From Candidatus Melainabacteria bacterium (GTDB lineage: Bacteria > Cyanobacteriota > Vampirovibrionia > 2-02-FULL-35-15): 64,000 nt of DNA. The stretch spans positions 392,832-456,831 of the forward strand of contig JAHFBF010000002.1 of the NCBI GenBank assembly GCA_023250195.1, given 5' to 3'. This document shows positions 19,373-27,257 of the stretch, in pieces. The notes beneath the pieces were generated by a model. That model ran no database searches, had not been told where the DNA came from, and worked only from the letters and a program-made list of their open reading frames with translations. The position numbers and the translations under genes were made by a program. How positions within the stretch are numbered: position 1 is the first letter of the stretch; each line of letters starts with the position of its first letter.

Positions 19373-19452
19373 TTACGTTCTTAAAGTGGGGCAGGATTTA
19401 TTCTGCCTTTCTAATAATATTTTTTTTAATAACAATAAACGGAGGTAATACA

Positions 19453-19908
19453 ATGACAACTCAAACAGAACTACAAATCGGACAAGATGCCCCTGACTTT
19501 AAATTAAAGGCTTATCCAAGCGGTGAATATTCTATCTCTCAGTTCAAAGGGAAGAAAAATATTATTCTTGCTTTCTACCCAAAAGATGACACTCCCGGAT
19601 GCACTACTGAAAATTGTGCTTTCAGAGATGATCTTTTAAAATTCGAAGCTGGAAACACTCAGATATTTGGCATTAGTTGTGATGATGTGAAAAGCCATGA
19701 AGCATTTGCCAAAAAGTTTAACTTTACTCACCCATTATTAGCTGATGTAGGCGGTGAAACAGCTAAAAAATATGGCACTTATCAAGAACAAAAAGGTTAT
19801 GCCAGTAGAAAGCTTTTTGTGATTGACAAACAAGGCAAGATTCAAAAAATAATTGATGGAGTACCCTTGAATAGTGAGCTTTTGGAATTTATTAAGGGCT
19901 TGAAATAG
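19453..19908 (+). CDS. bcp: Thiol peroxidase of the Bcp/PrxQ type
   Basis: 151 residues from the ATG behind GGAGG (19441-19445); a longer frame starting inside sodB has no such site. The peroxidatic Cys50 lies in the motif DDTPGCTTENC, with the resolving Cys55 five residues later, which is the atypical 2-Cys PrxQ/Bcp arrangement. Thioredoxin fold motifs such as NIILAFYPKD and KLFVIDKQGKI fit. It reduces peroxides with thioredoxin and would remove the hydrogen peroxide made by the dismutase encoded just upstream. Confidence 0.95.
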   Translation: MTTQTELQIGQDAPDFKLKAYPSGEYSISQFKGKKNIILAFYPKDDTPGCTTENCAFRDDLLKFEAGNTQIFGISCDDVKSHEAFAKKFNFTHPLLADVGGETAKKYGTYQEQKGYASRKLFVIDKQGKIQKIIDGVPLNSELLEFIKGLK

Positions 19909-19939
19909 CCTCTCATTAAAAATAAGTCTAATCATTTAC

Positions 19940-19968
19940 TGTACAAATTTATTGTACTTAGGTATAAT
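19940..19968 (+). promoter_or_regulatory. Putative promoter of the acyl-carrier-like gene
   Basis: TGTACA (19940-19945), 17 bp, TATAAT (19963-19968). An inverted repeat GTACAA-ATTTA-TTGTAC (19941-19957) covers the -35 region and could bind a regulator. Confidence 0.45.
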
Positions 19969-19997
19969 TTTTTAATATAAATACCAAGCATTTTAAA

Positions 19998-20036
19998 TAA
20001 AGGAGAAAGCCTTGCACTCCTTATAAATTTAAAGGA
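19998..20036 (+). promoter_or_regulatory. Leader with alternative anti-Shine-Dalgarno pairing
   Basis: The leader has AAGGAG, then CTCCTT (about 20017-20022), then the true ribosome-binding site AAAGGAG before the ATG at 20043. CTCCTT can pair either with the upstream AAGGAG or with the functional site, a simple on/off layout. Between them a TTG 6 nt after the first AAGGAG could open a four-codon peptide ending at TAA. This is inferred from complementarity only. Confidence 0.3.
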
Positions 20037-20042
20037 GCATTT

Positions 20043-20408
20043 ATGCCTAAAAGAACTGATTCTATAAGTCCTAGACTCATTCCGTCACCTCCAAAAGCCA
20101 CGAAAGCTGATACTGCCTCTGAAATTACTATAGATGAGATTCAAACCAGTATTATAGATTTTATTAAATCACTATATGAAGACGGTATAAAAAAAGGAAG
20201 TATTCCAAATATAGAAACAAACTTTCTTTTAAAAGGAAACCTAAAATTAACTGAATTAGATATAGTTGACATTGCAATGGACCTAGAAGAGAAATATCAT
20301 ATTGAATTCACAGATGCTGAAATAGATGGAATTATTACAAAAGATATTACTGCAGTTGGATTAGCAGAGCTGGTTCTAAGAAAATCCTCCGAAAGAAAAG
20401 CTGCGTAA
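20043..20408 (+). CDS. Acyl-carrier-protein-like protein without the phosphopantetheine serine
   Basis: 121 residues. After a Pro/Ser/Lys-rich N-terminal stretch (1-27) a four-helix ACP-like domain follows: IDEIQTSIIDFIKSLY, then LKLTELDIVDIAMDLEEKYHIEFTD, then ITAVGLAELVLRK. In true ACPs the second helix starts with Asp-Ser-Leu, and Ser carries 4'-phosphopantetheine. Here the position reads Thr-Glu-Leu, so the prosthetic group cannot be attached. It may be a regulatory or scaffold ACP. The ABC importer genes follow by 26 bp. Confidence 0.65.
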   Translation: MPKRTDSISPRLIPSPPKATKADTASEITIDEIQTSIIDFIKSLYEDGIKKGSIPNIETNFLLKGNLKLTELDIVDIAMDLEEKYHIEFTDAEIDGIITKDITAVGLAELVLRKSSERKAA

Positions 20409-20434
20409 TGCCTCATAATGATATCCTATTTTAG

Positions 20435-21403
20435 ATGAAGATAGATTTCAAAGTCATTTTGTTTTTTGTATTTTTTGTAGTGCTTATACTCCCTTTACAT
20501 TCATGCAGTTTATCAAAAGATACCAATAAAACAGTTCTTCGACTTGGCTTTATGCCTAATGTTACTCATGCTACAGCACTTGTAGGAATTGAGAAAAATA
20601 TTTTTCAGGATGAGTTGGGGGATACTGTCAAATTCAAACCAGTTCACTTTGTAGTAGGAAACAGCATTATAGATGCCTTTATAACAAATCAACTTGATGC
20701 TGCCTATGTTGGTCCAGGACCTTTTATTAATGCAACTTATAGAAAGATCCCCATTAAATTATTAGCAAATGCAGCAAACAGCGGCACTGTAATCGTAGGT
20801 GTAAAGGCAATTCATGAATTGCCCCAACAAAGCAATATAAGAATTGCAGTTCCTCAATATGGAAATACACAGGATTTAATATTAAGAGGATATTTAAAAC
20901 AAAATAATTTATTAGGCAGGGCAAAGATCATCGCTATTCCACCTCAGGATACAGGAACTGCATTTTTTACAATGTCAATTGATGCTGCATGTTTACCGGA
21001 GCCATGGGGAACAATCTTAATTGAAAAAAATATTTGCAGATTATTGGTTAATGAAAAATCAATCTTAAATAATGGTAACTATCCTGTAACTCTATTAGTA
21101 ACAAATAAGCAATTTGCAGACAAGAATCCTGATTTAATAGAAAAATTATTAACCGCTAACAGTAAGGCAAATGAATTTATAGCTAACCATCCACAAGAAG
21201 CAGTTAAAGTTACTAAAAATGCTATATCAAGGATCTCAAAAAAAGAAATAAATGAAGCTATTATTGCAAAGGCTTTTAAAAGATGTTCTTTTACCAATAA
21301 TTTAGATTTAAATGTATTGAAAGAATTCCAAAGTATTGGCATAATTGCAGGGTATTATAAAAAAGGATTTTTAGATAAAAAACGTGAAAATAACATTAAT
21401 TAG
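20435..21403 (+). CDS. ABC transporter substrate-binding lipoprotein (NitT/TauT family)
   Basis: 322 residues. The N terminus is a lipoprotein signal with lipobox LPLHSC (Cys near residue 24). The mature part has the NMT1/THI5-like binding-protein fold of SsuA/TauA/NrtA: LRLGFMPNVTHATALVGIEKN, DAFITNQLDAAYVGPGPFI, then the second lobe IRIAVPQYGNTQD. These proteins bind sulfonates, taurine, nitrate, bicarbonate or pyrimidine precursors; the ligand cannot be told here. The permease start lies inside its 3' end (20 bp overlap) and the ATPase follows, a complete importer. Confidence 0.9.
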   Translation: MKIDFKVILFFVFFVVLILPLHSCSLSKDTNKTVLRLGFMPNVTHATALVGIEKNIFQDELGDTVKFKPVHFVVGNSIIDAFITNQLDAAYVGPGPFINATYRKIPIKLLANAANSGTVIVGVKAIHELPQQSNIRIAVPQYGNTQDLILRGYLKQNNLLGRAKIIAIPPQDTGTAFFTMSIDAACLPEPWGTILIEKNICRLLVNEKSILNNGNYPVTLLVTNKQFADKNPDLIEKLLTANSKANEFIANHPQEAVKVTKNAISRISKKEINEAIIAKAFKRCSFTNNLDLNVLKEFQSIGIIAGYYKKGFLDKKRENNIN

Positions 21404-22136
21404 AGTTGCTTTTTTTATTTTACTTTTTTCAATTTGGTATCTTGTTGAAAAGTTAGGGCATATACCATCATATATTCTTCCTTCTCCATTATCAGTCATT
21501 GAAAGCTTTTACCATGGATTTTTAAAGGGTGGATATACAACTGCGATTTTCAGTTCACTTATCCGGGTTTTAATTGGATATTTTATGGCATTAGGTATTG
21601 GAATAATCACAGGTATTCTGCTTGCACGATATTATATTCTTGATGTAACCTTTGGCAAAATAATTCTTGCACTGCAATCAATACCAAGCGTAGCGTGGGT
21701 TCCACTTGCCCTGCTCTGGTTTGGAATAACTGACAGCGCAGTAATATTTATTATTATTTTAGAAGCAGTTTTACCTGTTACATTAAGCACAAGAAACGCC
21801 ATGAAAAATATTCCGCCAAATTTAATCCGTGCAGCGCAAACTTTAGGAAGCAAAGGATTACATCTTTATCAAAATGTGATTATTAAAGCGATGATTCCAG
21901 AACTGGTTACTGGACTAAGGTTAAGCTGGGCATTTGCCTGGAGAGCACTAATAGCAGGTGAACTTTTTATAAGTGGCTCTGGAATCGGACAAACATTAGA
22001 GCTGGGCAGATCACTGGCTGATATGTCAGAAGTAATAGCAATGATTACAACAATTGGAGTGATTGGCTTTTTAACAGAGAATATTTTCTTCGGTACAATA
22101 GAAAAAAGAGTAAGACTGGCATGGGGGCTGCAGTAA
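21384..22136 (+). CDS. ABC transporter permease (NitT/TauT family)
   Basis: 250 residues with GTG start inside the preceding gene. Six hydrophobic segments and the inner-membrane-component EAA loop (near AARTLG-type AAQTLGSKGLHLYQNVIIKAMIPELVTGLRLS) are visible. SVAWVPLALLWFGITD is typical of the SsuC/TauC permeases. It would form the channel of the importer with the lipoprotein and the ATPase on either side. Confidence 0.92.
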   Translation: MKITLIRVAFFILLFSIWYLVEKLGHIPSYILPSPLSVIESFYHGFLKGGYTTAIFSSLIRVLIGYFMALGIGIITGILLARYYILDVTFGKIILALQSIPSVAWVPLALLWFGITDSAVIFIIILEAVLPVTLSTRNAMKNIPPNLIRAAQTLGSKGLHLYQNVIIKAMIPELVTGLRLSWAFAWRALIAGELFISGSGIGQTLELGRSLADMSEVIAMITTIGVIGFLTENIFFGTIEKRVRLAWGLQ

Positions 22137-22146
22137 GGGTAAACCA

Positions 22147-22944
22147 ATGTGTTTGCCTAACATTAAAATGATCAATCCAAAAATAAAATTTCTTAATGTC
22201 ACGAAATCATATGACAACAATTCAAAAAATGAAGTCATCCTACAGGACTTAAGTTTTGAAATTTATGCAGAAGAATTTGTATGTATTTTAGGACCCTCTG
22301 GTTCAGGCAAAACAACAGTTTTAGGACTTGTTGCTGGATTTATAAAACCATCTTCAGGAAATGTACTTTTCAATTCAAAAGACATAATAAGACCAGACAG
22401 CTCACGTACATTGGTTTTTCAGGAATATGCACTCTTCCCATGGTTAAATATTTTAGATAATGTGGCATTTGGTTTAACTACAAAAAATCATAAAAATAAT
22501 TATGCAAGAGAAAAAGCTTCTGAATACTTAAATCTGGTAGGACTTTCTGCATATGAAGATCATTCAGTAAGCCAGCTTTCCGGAGGAATGAAACAAAGAG
22601 TTGCTATTGCAAGAGCACTGGCTGTTGATCCTGAAGTTTTATTACTTGATGAACCTTTTGGAGCTCTTGATCAGCAAACCAGAGAGAGCATGCAGACTGA
22701 ATTAACCAGATTAATGACCAAGACAAAAAAAACGGTTTTATTTGTAACTCATAGCGTGGATGAAGCATTAAAACTTGCCGATAGAATTCTGATAATCGGC
22801 GGAAAACCCGGCAAATTACTTTTCGACACTACAATTGCTGCAACAAGACCAAGAGATTTAAATAATTACCAGCTGGTAACTATTAGAAATAAAATTCTCG
22901 ACAAATTATCTCAGCCTGATTTATTTATGGGATCAGATATCTAA
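22147..22944 (+). CDS. ABC transporter ATP-binding protein (NitT/TauT family)
   Basis: 265 residues. Walker A GPSGSGKTT, Q-loop VFQEYALFPW, signature LSGGMKQR, Walker B VLLLDEPFGALD and the switch His in VTHSVDEA are all present. The aromatic-rich Q-loop (ALFPWLN) is common in the SsuB/TauB/NrtD group. A second ATG eight codons downstream (MINPK) is an alternative start. It energises the importer encoded by the two genes before it; rsmI starts 2 bp after its stop. Confidence 0.94.
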   Translation: MCLPNIKMINPKIKFLNVTKSYDNNSKNEVILQDLSFEIYAEEFVCILGPSGSGKTTVLGLVAGFIKPSSGNVLFNSKDIIRPDSSRTLVFQEYALFPWLNILDNVAFGLTTKNHKNNYAREKASEYLNLVGLSAYEDHSVSQLSGGMKQRVAIARALAVDPEVLLLDEPFGALDQQTRESMQTELTRLMTKTKKTVLFVTHSVDEALKLADRILIIGGKPGKLLFDTTIAATRPRDLNNYQLVTIRNKILDKLSQPDLFMGSDI

Positions 22945-22945
22945 A

Positions 22946-23797
22946 ATGCAATTCACAGAGAATAAAACAAATGGTTCTCTTTATGTCATAGCAACGCCAA
23001 TTGGCAATCTTGAGGATATTACACTTCGTGCCATTCGGATTCTGAAAGAAGTTGATTTTATTTTATGTGAAGATAAAAGGATTACTCAAAAATTATTAAA
23101 TAAATATGAAATCAAAACAAAGCTAATATCATTTCATAAGTTCAATGAAAAAGAAGAGGCTGAAAGAATAATAGATTACTTAAACGGTGGTAAGGACATT
23201 GCTCTTGTTTCTGATGCTGGAAGTCCATTAATATCAGATCCGGGAGCTGATTTAATTTCAACTGCATATAAAAATGGAATAAAAGTGATTTCTATACCAG
23301 GAGCATGTGCATTAATCAGTGCATTATCAATTTGTCCTATAAAGTTCAATGAATTTACATTCTTTGGTTTCCTGCCGGAAAAAGTATCGAAAAGAAATGA
23401 TCTGATTTCTTCATTCAGCAAAAATTGTTCAGTGGCAGTTTTATATATTGCACCACACGATTTAAAAAAATATATTAAGGAGATTTACGACAAATACCCG
23501 ACAATAAATATTTTTCATACCAGAGAGCTGACAAAAATTTACGAAGAATCCTGGCATGGGAAAATAAAGGATTTTCTCAATTTGACAGAAAAAAGAGTAT
23601 TCAAAGGTGAAATGGTTTTAGTACTTGACTTTCAAGAAATCAGATCCAACAAAACAAGAAAACCTGATAATGACATAATTGATGAGATGAAAAAATACAT
23701 TTCCAAAGGAACATCATTAAAAGAAGCTTCAAAGCTTTGTGCAAAAGAATACGATTTATCAAGCAATGATTTATATAAAATGTATCTAAAAAAATAG
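22946..23797 (+). CDS. rsmI: 16S rRNA (cytidine-1402 2'-O)-methyltransferase
   Basis: 283 residues. The tetrapyrrole-methylase fold motif is at the start (LYVIATPIGNLEDITLRA), followed by VDFILCEDKRIT and the SAM-binding loop VSDAGSPLISDPG. With RsmH, RsmI methylates C1402 in the decoding centre. It begins 2 bp after the ABC ATPase gene and so is probably cotranscribed with it. A palindrome at its stop separates it from the convergent HU gene. Confidence 0.95.
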   Translation: MQFTENKTNGSLYVIATPIGNLEDITLRAIRILKEVDFILCEDKRITQKLLNKYEIKTKLISFHKFNEKEEAERIIDYLNGGKDIALVSDAGSPLISDPGADLISTAYKNGIKVISIPGACALISALSICPIKFNEFTFFGFLPEKVSKRNDLISSFSKNCSVAVLYIAPHDLKKYIKEIYDKYPTINIFHTRELTKIYEESWHGKIKDFLNLTEKRVFKGEMVLVLDFQEIRSNKTRKPDNDIIDEMKKYISKGTSLKEASKLCAKEYDLSSNDLYKMYLKK

Positions 23798-23822
23798 AGG
23801 CGCAGTTAATTACGCCTCTACA
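23795..23822. terminator. Bidirectional terminator-like palindrome between rsmI and HU
   Basis: TAGAGGCG ... CGCCTCTA with about 10 nt between the arms, preceded by an A-run on the left (AAAAAAA) that would read as a U-run for transcripts coming from the right. It is related to the perfect palindrome at 13241-13270. Confidence 0.6.
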
Positions 23823-23846
23823 CAGAGCTAATATCAATTTATTGAA

Positions 23847-24125
23847 TTATCTTCTATTTACTGAAGATTTAAATTGTTTCCCTGCAGAAAACTTTGGAGC
23901 AATACTTGCTGGAATCATAATTTCCTGTCCAGTTTTTGGATTTCTGCCTTTTCTTTCTTTTCTTTTTCTTGGTTCAAAGGTACCAAATCCAACCAATGTA
24001 ACTTTTTCACCTTTTGAAAGGGCCTTCATAATTGATTCAAGAGTTGTAGAAACTATTTCATCAGCTTTCTTTTGTGTAAGCTGTTCTTTATTTGCTAATT
24101 GAAGTACTAAGTCTTGTTTATTCAT
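23847..24125 (-). CDS. hup: DNA-binding protein HU
   Basis: 92 residues from the ATG that follows CGGAGGATAT (a longer frame to 24197 lacks a site and reads through a hairpin). The HU fold is plain: MNKQDLVLQLANKEQLTQKKADEIVSTTLESI..., VTLVGFGTFEPRKRKERKGRNPKTG, IPASIAPKFSAGKQFK. HU is the abundant nucleoid protein that bends DNA and affects transcription and replication. Its 5' leader carries the two-hairpin repeat at 24148-24262, which may affect expression. Confidence 0.96.
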   Translation of the reverse strand: MNKQDLVLQLANKEQLTQKKADEIVSTTLESIMKALSKGEKVTLVGFGTFEPRKRKERKGRNPKTGQEIMIPASIAPKFSAGKQFKSSVNRR

Positions 24126-24147
24126 ATATCCTCCGTTTTTATTATTT

Positions 24148-24262
24148 ATTCCGCAACACGATTTTCTAATAAAATTGTGTTGCTTTGCAAAGTGCATCTA
24201 CTCTCTGTTTGATGTATCGTAATTTAGGTTTTGTCGAATAAATCGAACAAAACCTTTCTTTG
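24148..24262 (-). repeat. Two-hairpin dispersed element, copy 1
   Basis: On the minus strand this region matches 54048-54162 (plus strand) over about 115 bp. It has hairpin 1 (28-bp family, GGTTTTGT...ACAAAACC, 24227-24254), a variable spacer, CTTTGCAAAGCAACA, and hairpin 2 (AACACGATTTT-CTAAT-AAAATTGTGTT, 24154-24180), then CGGA-TTAAA-like sequence. Hairpin 2 keeps pairing through G-U or compensating changes relative to the other copy. It ends about 25 bp upstream of the HU start. Confidence 0.8.
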
Positions 24263-24509
24263 CCAGTTCATCATTGTAGTCAAATTACACATGCTAAGGT
24301 AATTAAGATGATATGCTAAAAAGCTTGATTTGTCTAGGTTCTAGGGGATTTATAACCTTTAATGTAGTTTAAAATAGACTGTTAGTGATACAAGTTTTTA
24401 CAATACACAACAAGTTCTGCCATAGATTATTTTGCTGTTTATATGCAAATTTTCAGTGCCATTCAGATTTGTAGTTATAGTATGTTAAAAAGTGTCATAA
24501 TTTGCATTT
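24263..24509. other. Intergenic region upstream of nagA
   Basis: AT-rich, no gene seen. It should hold the nagA promoter and possibly the HU promoter, but no convincing -35/-10 pair is visible. Confidence 0.35.
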
Positions 24510-25754
24510 ATGGTGATAAGAAATAAATCCGCAAAGTTAAAACTTACAAATTTTGTTAAGGCATTAGACTTAGACAAAGCATCTGAGATTCATATCTCAA
24601 ATGGAATAATTCTACCTAAAGAACAATCTGTTAAGAATGATTTTACAGTAGTTGATTGTAAAGATTGTATTGTTGCACCAGGATTTATTGACACTCAATT
24701 AAATGGCTTTGAAGACTGTGACTTTTGGAATCTTCCAAGTTTTGAAAAAATTGATGCTTTAAGGTTAAGACTTGCATTATCCGGCGTGGTTGCATTCTGC
24801 CCAACAATTATTACTGCACCAAAAGAAAAAATTACTCAGTCCATTGATCACATAAACTCTTATATAAAACAATCAAAAAATGACATCGGTGCAAAAATAT
24901 TAGGCATACATCTCGAGGGTATTTTCATTACAAAATACGGGGTTCATGAAAGCAAATATGTTCAAAAAGAACTGACAATTAAAAACCTTGAACCATTTAT
25001 AAAAGAAAATATAGTGATTTTTACCCTTGCACCAGAGCTTGATAAGACTGGTGAAGCAATAAAGTTTCTTCAAAAAAATAATATTTTAGTTTCAATTGGA
25101 CATAGTAATGCAACTTATAGAGAAGGAAAAACAGCAATAAAAAAGTTTGGACTAGACTGTGTTACTCATATGTTTAATTCCTTAAAAGGTATTGAAGGTT
25201 TTTCACATAGAGGAAATAATCCGGTAAATTTAAAAGCCCTGGAATTGAAACTTACAGATGACAATACAATTATTCCAGAGCAAGATGGGATTATACTCTC
25301 ACTGTTAAAAGAGAAGAATGTCTGCTGCATGGTAATAGCTGATGGACTTCATGTAAACAAGGAAACAATAGAATTTTTATACCGGCTTAAGGGTAAAGAA
25401 CAATTTTCACTTGTTACTGATATGGTTTCAACAGAATTTTTCACATTAGCTAAAAGGCAGGGAACTTTAGGAGGTGGACAAACTCCTCTTGAAAAATGTG
25501 TTTTTAATTTAGTGAATTGGGGAATTTGTAATATTGAAGAGGCTTTAATATGTGCTTCAAGACCAATCGCTAATAAATTAAGAATTGCTAAAGACTTAGG
25601 GTTAAGTCCGCTGGGATTGTGTCCGCTAGGACTGTGTCCGCTAGGACTTGGTGAATTAAGCTTTGGGAAAGAAGCAAATATTACTCTCTGGGATACTAAC
25701 AAAAACAGAGTTAAGGGAACTATTATGGGAGAGAATATATTCTTAAATTACTGA
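24510..25754 (+). CDS. nagA: N-acetylglucosamine-6-phosphate deacetylase
   Basis: 414 residues of the amidohydrolase fold. Key motifs match E. coli NagA: APGFIDTQLNG (QLN in place of HxH, as in the single-metal enzyme), HLEGIF (metal Glu), SIGHSNAT, THMFNSLKGI, IADGLHV and the catalytic Asp in LVTDMV. It removes acetate from GlcNAc-6-P in amino-sugar recycling. Residues 370-385 contain a tandem peptide SPLGL-CPLGL-CPLGL caused by three 15-bp DNA repeats near 25605-25650, an unusual insertion before the conserved GELSFGKEANITLWD end. nagB is not adjacent. Confidence 0.9.
   Translation: MVIRNKSAKLKLTNFVKALDLDKASEIHISNGIILPKEQSVKNDFTVVDCKDCIVAPGFIDTQLNGFEDCDFWNLPSFEKIDALRLRLALSGVVAFCPTIITAPKEKITQSIDHINSYIKQSKNDIGAKILGIHLEGIFITKYGVHESKYVQKELTIKNLEPFIKENIVIFTLAPELDKTGEAIKFLQKNNILVSIGHSNATYREGKTAIKKFGLDCVTHMFNSLKGIEGFSHRGNNPVNLKALELKLTDDNTIIPEQDGIILSLLKEKNVCCMVIADGLHVNKETIEFLYRLKGKEQFSLVTDMVSTEFFTLAKRQGTLGGGQTPLEKCVFNLVNWGICNIEEALICASRPIANKLRIAKDLGLSPLGLCPLGLCPLGLGELSFGKEANITLWDTNKNRVKGTIMGENIFLNY
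25604..25650 (+). repeat. 15-bp tandem repeat inside nagA
   Basis: About three copies of (T)CCGCT(A/G)GGA(C/T)TGTG encode xPLGL each time. Copies differ at only a few bases, so the array looks recent. It can change length without breaking the frame. Confidence 0.75.
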
Positions 25755-25768
25755 GGTATTGAAATATC

Positions 25769-26068
25769 ATGAGTGTATATGTTTTAGGTTGGCCACAAGC
25801 AAATGGAAAAATTGCCATCTTATGTAGATCTGGTGGAGTAAATCCAGGGCCGGCATTTTGCCAGACAAGAAAAGAAGCAGTACTTCTAAGAACAAAACTT
25901 GCAAATGATCCAAGAGGCAGAAGCAATAGAAAAGCTCAGGAAATAATTAAAAGATTATTGATTTATATTTATTCAGGCGAAGAAACCATAATGTGGAGAC
26001 CTGGTGATTTATGGGTTTATATGGATCCAAAGAAATTAATTCTTTTAGAACAGATGAAATTAAATTAA
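25769..26068 (+). CDS. Hypothetical protein
   Basis: 99 residues, starting 14 bp after nagA, so probably in its operon. No signal peptide. It has a short beta start (YVLGWPQANGKIAILCRSGG), an Arg-rich middle (LRTKLANDPRGRSNRKAQEIIKRLL) and a C-terminal WRPGDLWVYMDP. I do not recognise the family. Confidence 0.5.
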   Translation: MSVYVLGWPQANGKIAILCRSGGVNPGPAFCQTRKEAVLLRTKLANDPRGRSNRKAQEIIKRLLIYIYSGEETIMWRPGDLWVYMDPKKLILLEQMKLN

Positions 26069-26183
26069 CGTATCATTAATAGGAAAAGATTTCATTTTAA
26101 TTTAACTTCTCTTAGGGTAAGTCCTAAATATAGATAACCCTCAGGGGTAAGTATATTAGTAAGAATCGGCTTTCACAATTAAA

Positions 26184-26211
26184 GGATTTATCCGGTTTAC
26201 CTGGTAAATCC
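26184..26211 (+). repeat. 28-bp palindromic repeat (family copy) in a coding-like frame
   Basis: GGATTTATCCGG...GGTAAATCC, an imperfect palindrome. Flanking bases 26181-26225 match 53432-53476 at 38 of 45 positions. The plus-strand frame through it, which is open from 26134 and continues into the frame at 26254, reads KDLSGLPGKSNPAKG, nearly the same peptide as at 53432 (KDLSGLSGKSDRGKG). Confidence 0.8.
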
Positions 26212-26253
26212 AATCCAGCGAAAGGAAATAGAAAGTCTGGAGCAAAATTTAAA

Positions 26254-26481
26254 ATGACCTATAATGCCTGTATTTTAAGAAGAGAAAGATTTAGAGGAAT
26301 AAGCTTTCCAGCGCCAATTTATGGGTATTTGTCTCTATGCAAAGATTTAAAACACAAAAAAGCTGAAATAGATAAAAATGCTGTTATTGTCCCGGGTAAT
26401 TTGCCTTTTGTATCAAAAATGCTTGAGAAGTCCTCTCCTGAAGGTGTTAGACATGCCTGTTGGGGATTTCTACGATATTAA
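26254..26481 (+). CDS. Hypothetical protein, possibly the remnant of a repeat-invaded gene
   Basis: 75 residues from the only ATG available. The frame is open upstream to 26134 through the 28-bp palindrome, but contains no ATG, GTG or TTG there, and no Shine-Dalgarno precedes 26254. The protein is basic with aromatic patches (RERFRGISFPAPIYGYLSL, ACWGFLRY). The stop lies in an 11-bp tandem duplication (GATATTAACCT). This could be a small real gene or a decayed one whose start was lost when the repeat inserted. Confidence 0.3.
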   Translation: MTYNACILRRERFRGISFPAPIYGYLSLCKDLKHKKAEIDKNAVIVPGNLPFVSKMLEKSSPEGVRHACWGFLRY

Positions 26482-26576
26482 CCTGATATTAACCTGCTAC
26501 TGGTAGTTTGACCGGGATAGCTCTAAGGGTTATTTTAAAAATTTGATTTTTAACATTCATGCTCATTAAGGAAACT

Positions 26577-26933
26577 ATGAACACCGATCTTGTAAAAAGA
26601 GATTCAACTAAAGATCTAAATTTTCTGCCTGGTTACTTTACTGGTAACTACACAGCTAAAGCATCTTCTTCAAGTATTCCTCAAATACAAAAGCTTACCA
26701 ATGCAGCTCAGTCATTTACAAATGAACTCCAGAGGGCAATGCAAGAAAACCCAATAGTATTAAAAAACACAATGATGCAGCCAGCAAAAGTTCAAAACGT
26801 TCTAAATGGTCTCCCACTTACAGCATCAGTTACCGAAAGAATTGGAGCAGAGGGAGCCATCCTGGCATTAAGTGCAGCATTACGTTACTGCCAATATTAC
26901 AAAAAAAACAGCCCTTCTCCTCGTTTCATGTAA
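26577..26933 (+). CDS. Hypothetical protein
   Basis: 118 residues from the ATG 6 nt behind AAGGA; an ATG at 26559 has no such site. Predicted helical with a Ser-rich N-terminal part (KASSSSIPQIQKLTNAAQSF) and an Ala-rich C-terminal helix (GAEGAILALSAALRYCQYY). No known domain and no signal peptide. It is followed by a G+C-rich inverted sequence. Confidence 0.5.
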   Translation: MNTDLVKRDSTKDLNFLPGYFTGNYTAKASSSSIPQIQKLTNAAQSFTNELQRAMQENPIVLKNTMMQPAKVQNVLNGLPLTASVTERIGAEGAILALSAALRYCQYYKKNSPSPRFM

Positions 26934-27104
26934 AGTTTTTACCTATCGCCCTCCTCGCTCATTCTTCGCTTGCTCGCCTCGCTTTGCGGGCGAAGCGGGT
27001 CGGGCTTTACATAGTGCACTTAAACTACCTCTTGTAACACTATTAGTGTTTGCAACGCTATACAATTTGACAATATAAAGTAAATAGTTCATTATAATAT
27101 CTGC
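26934..27104. other. G+C-rich inverted sequence and promoter region before rplJ
   Basis: Positions 26950-27010 are strikingly G+C-rich for this genome (CGCTTGCTCGCC...GGGCGAAGCGGG) and can fold into an imperfect hairpin that may end the preceding transcript. The rest is AT-rich and contains the rplJ promoter. Confidence 0.45.
27067..27098 (+). promoter_or_regulatory. Putative rplJL promoter
   Basis: TTGACA at 27067-27072 is a perfect -35 box. TATAAT at 27093-27098 is 20 bp away, which is long; CATTAT at 27090-27095 gives 17 bp. Either way transcription would start shortly before the L10 leader. Confidence 0.5.
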
Positions 27105-27235
27105 ATTTTTGCCAAAGAAAGTTAGGAGATAATCTAGAACCAAGTTCTAGAAAAGTCTTTAAAGTAACCCTAACCGAGGTAAATTAAAAATAATTTACTA
27201 ATCTTTGGCCCCATCTTTAAAAGTGGGGTTTTTTG
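27105..27235 (+). ncRNA. Ribosomal protein L10 leader (rplJ attenuator)
   Basis: A structured leader lies directly in front of rplJ. It contains paired elements around TCTAGAACCAAGTTCTAGA, a GTAAATTA/TAATTTAC hairpin, and a terminal CCCC...GGGG-T6 hairpin. This position and order match the known L10 leader, where L10(L12) complex binding favours early termination. The exact binding motif was not verified by a covariance model. Confidence 0.65.
27209..27234 (+). terminator. Attenuator terminator in the L10 leader
   Basis: CCCCA-TCTTTAAAAG-TGGGG followed by TTTTTT: a stem of five pairs and a U-run, 24 bp before the rplJ start. Confidence 0.8.
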
Positions 27236-27257
27236 TTTATCTATAAAGGATGCCAAC

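Noticed and set aside
20435..23797. Riboswitch before the ABC importer
   Set aside because: Only 26 bp separate it from the upstream gene, which cannot hold a known riboswitch.
24126..24197. Extended HU protein
   Set aside because: The extension reads through hairpin 2 of the repeat element; the inner ATG has CGGAGG and gives the normal HU length.
26943..27143. Minus-strand protein over the G+C-rich inverted sequence
   Set aside because: Low-complexity product from the hairpin itself; no ribosome-binding site and no homology visible.
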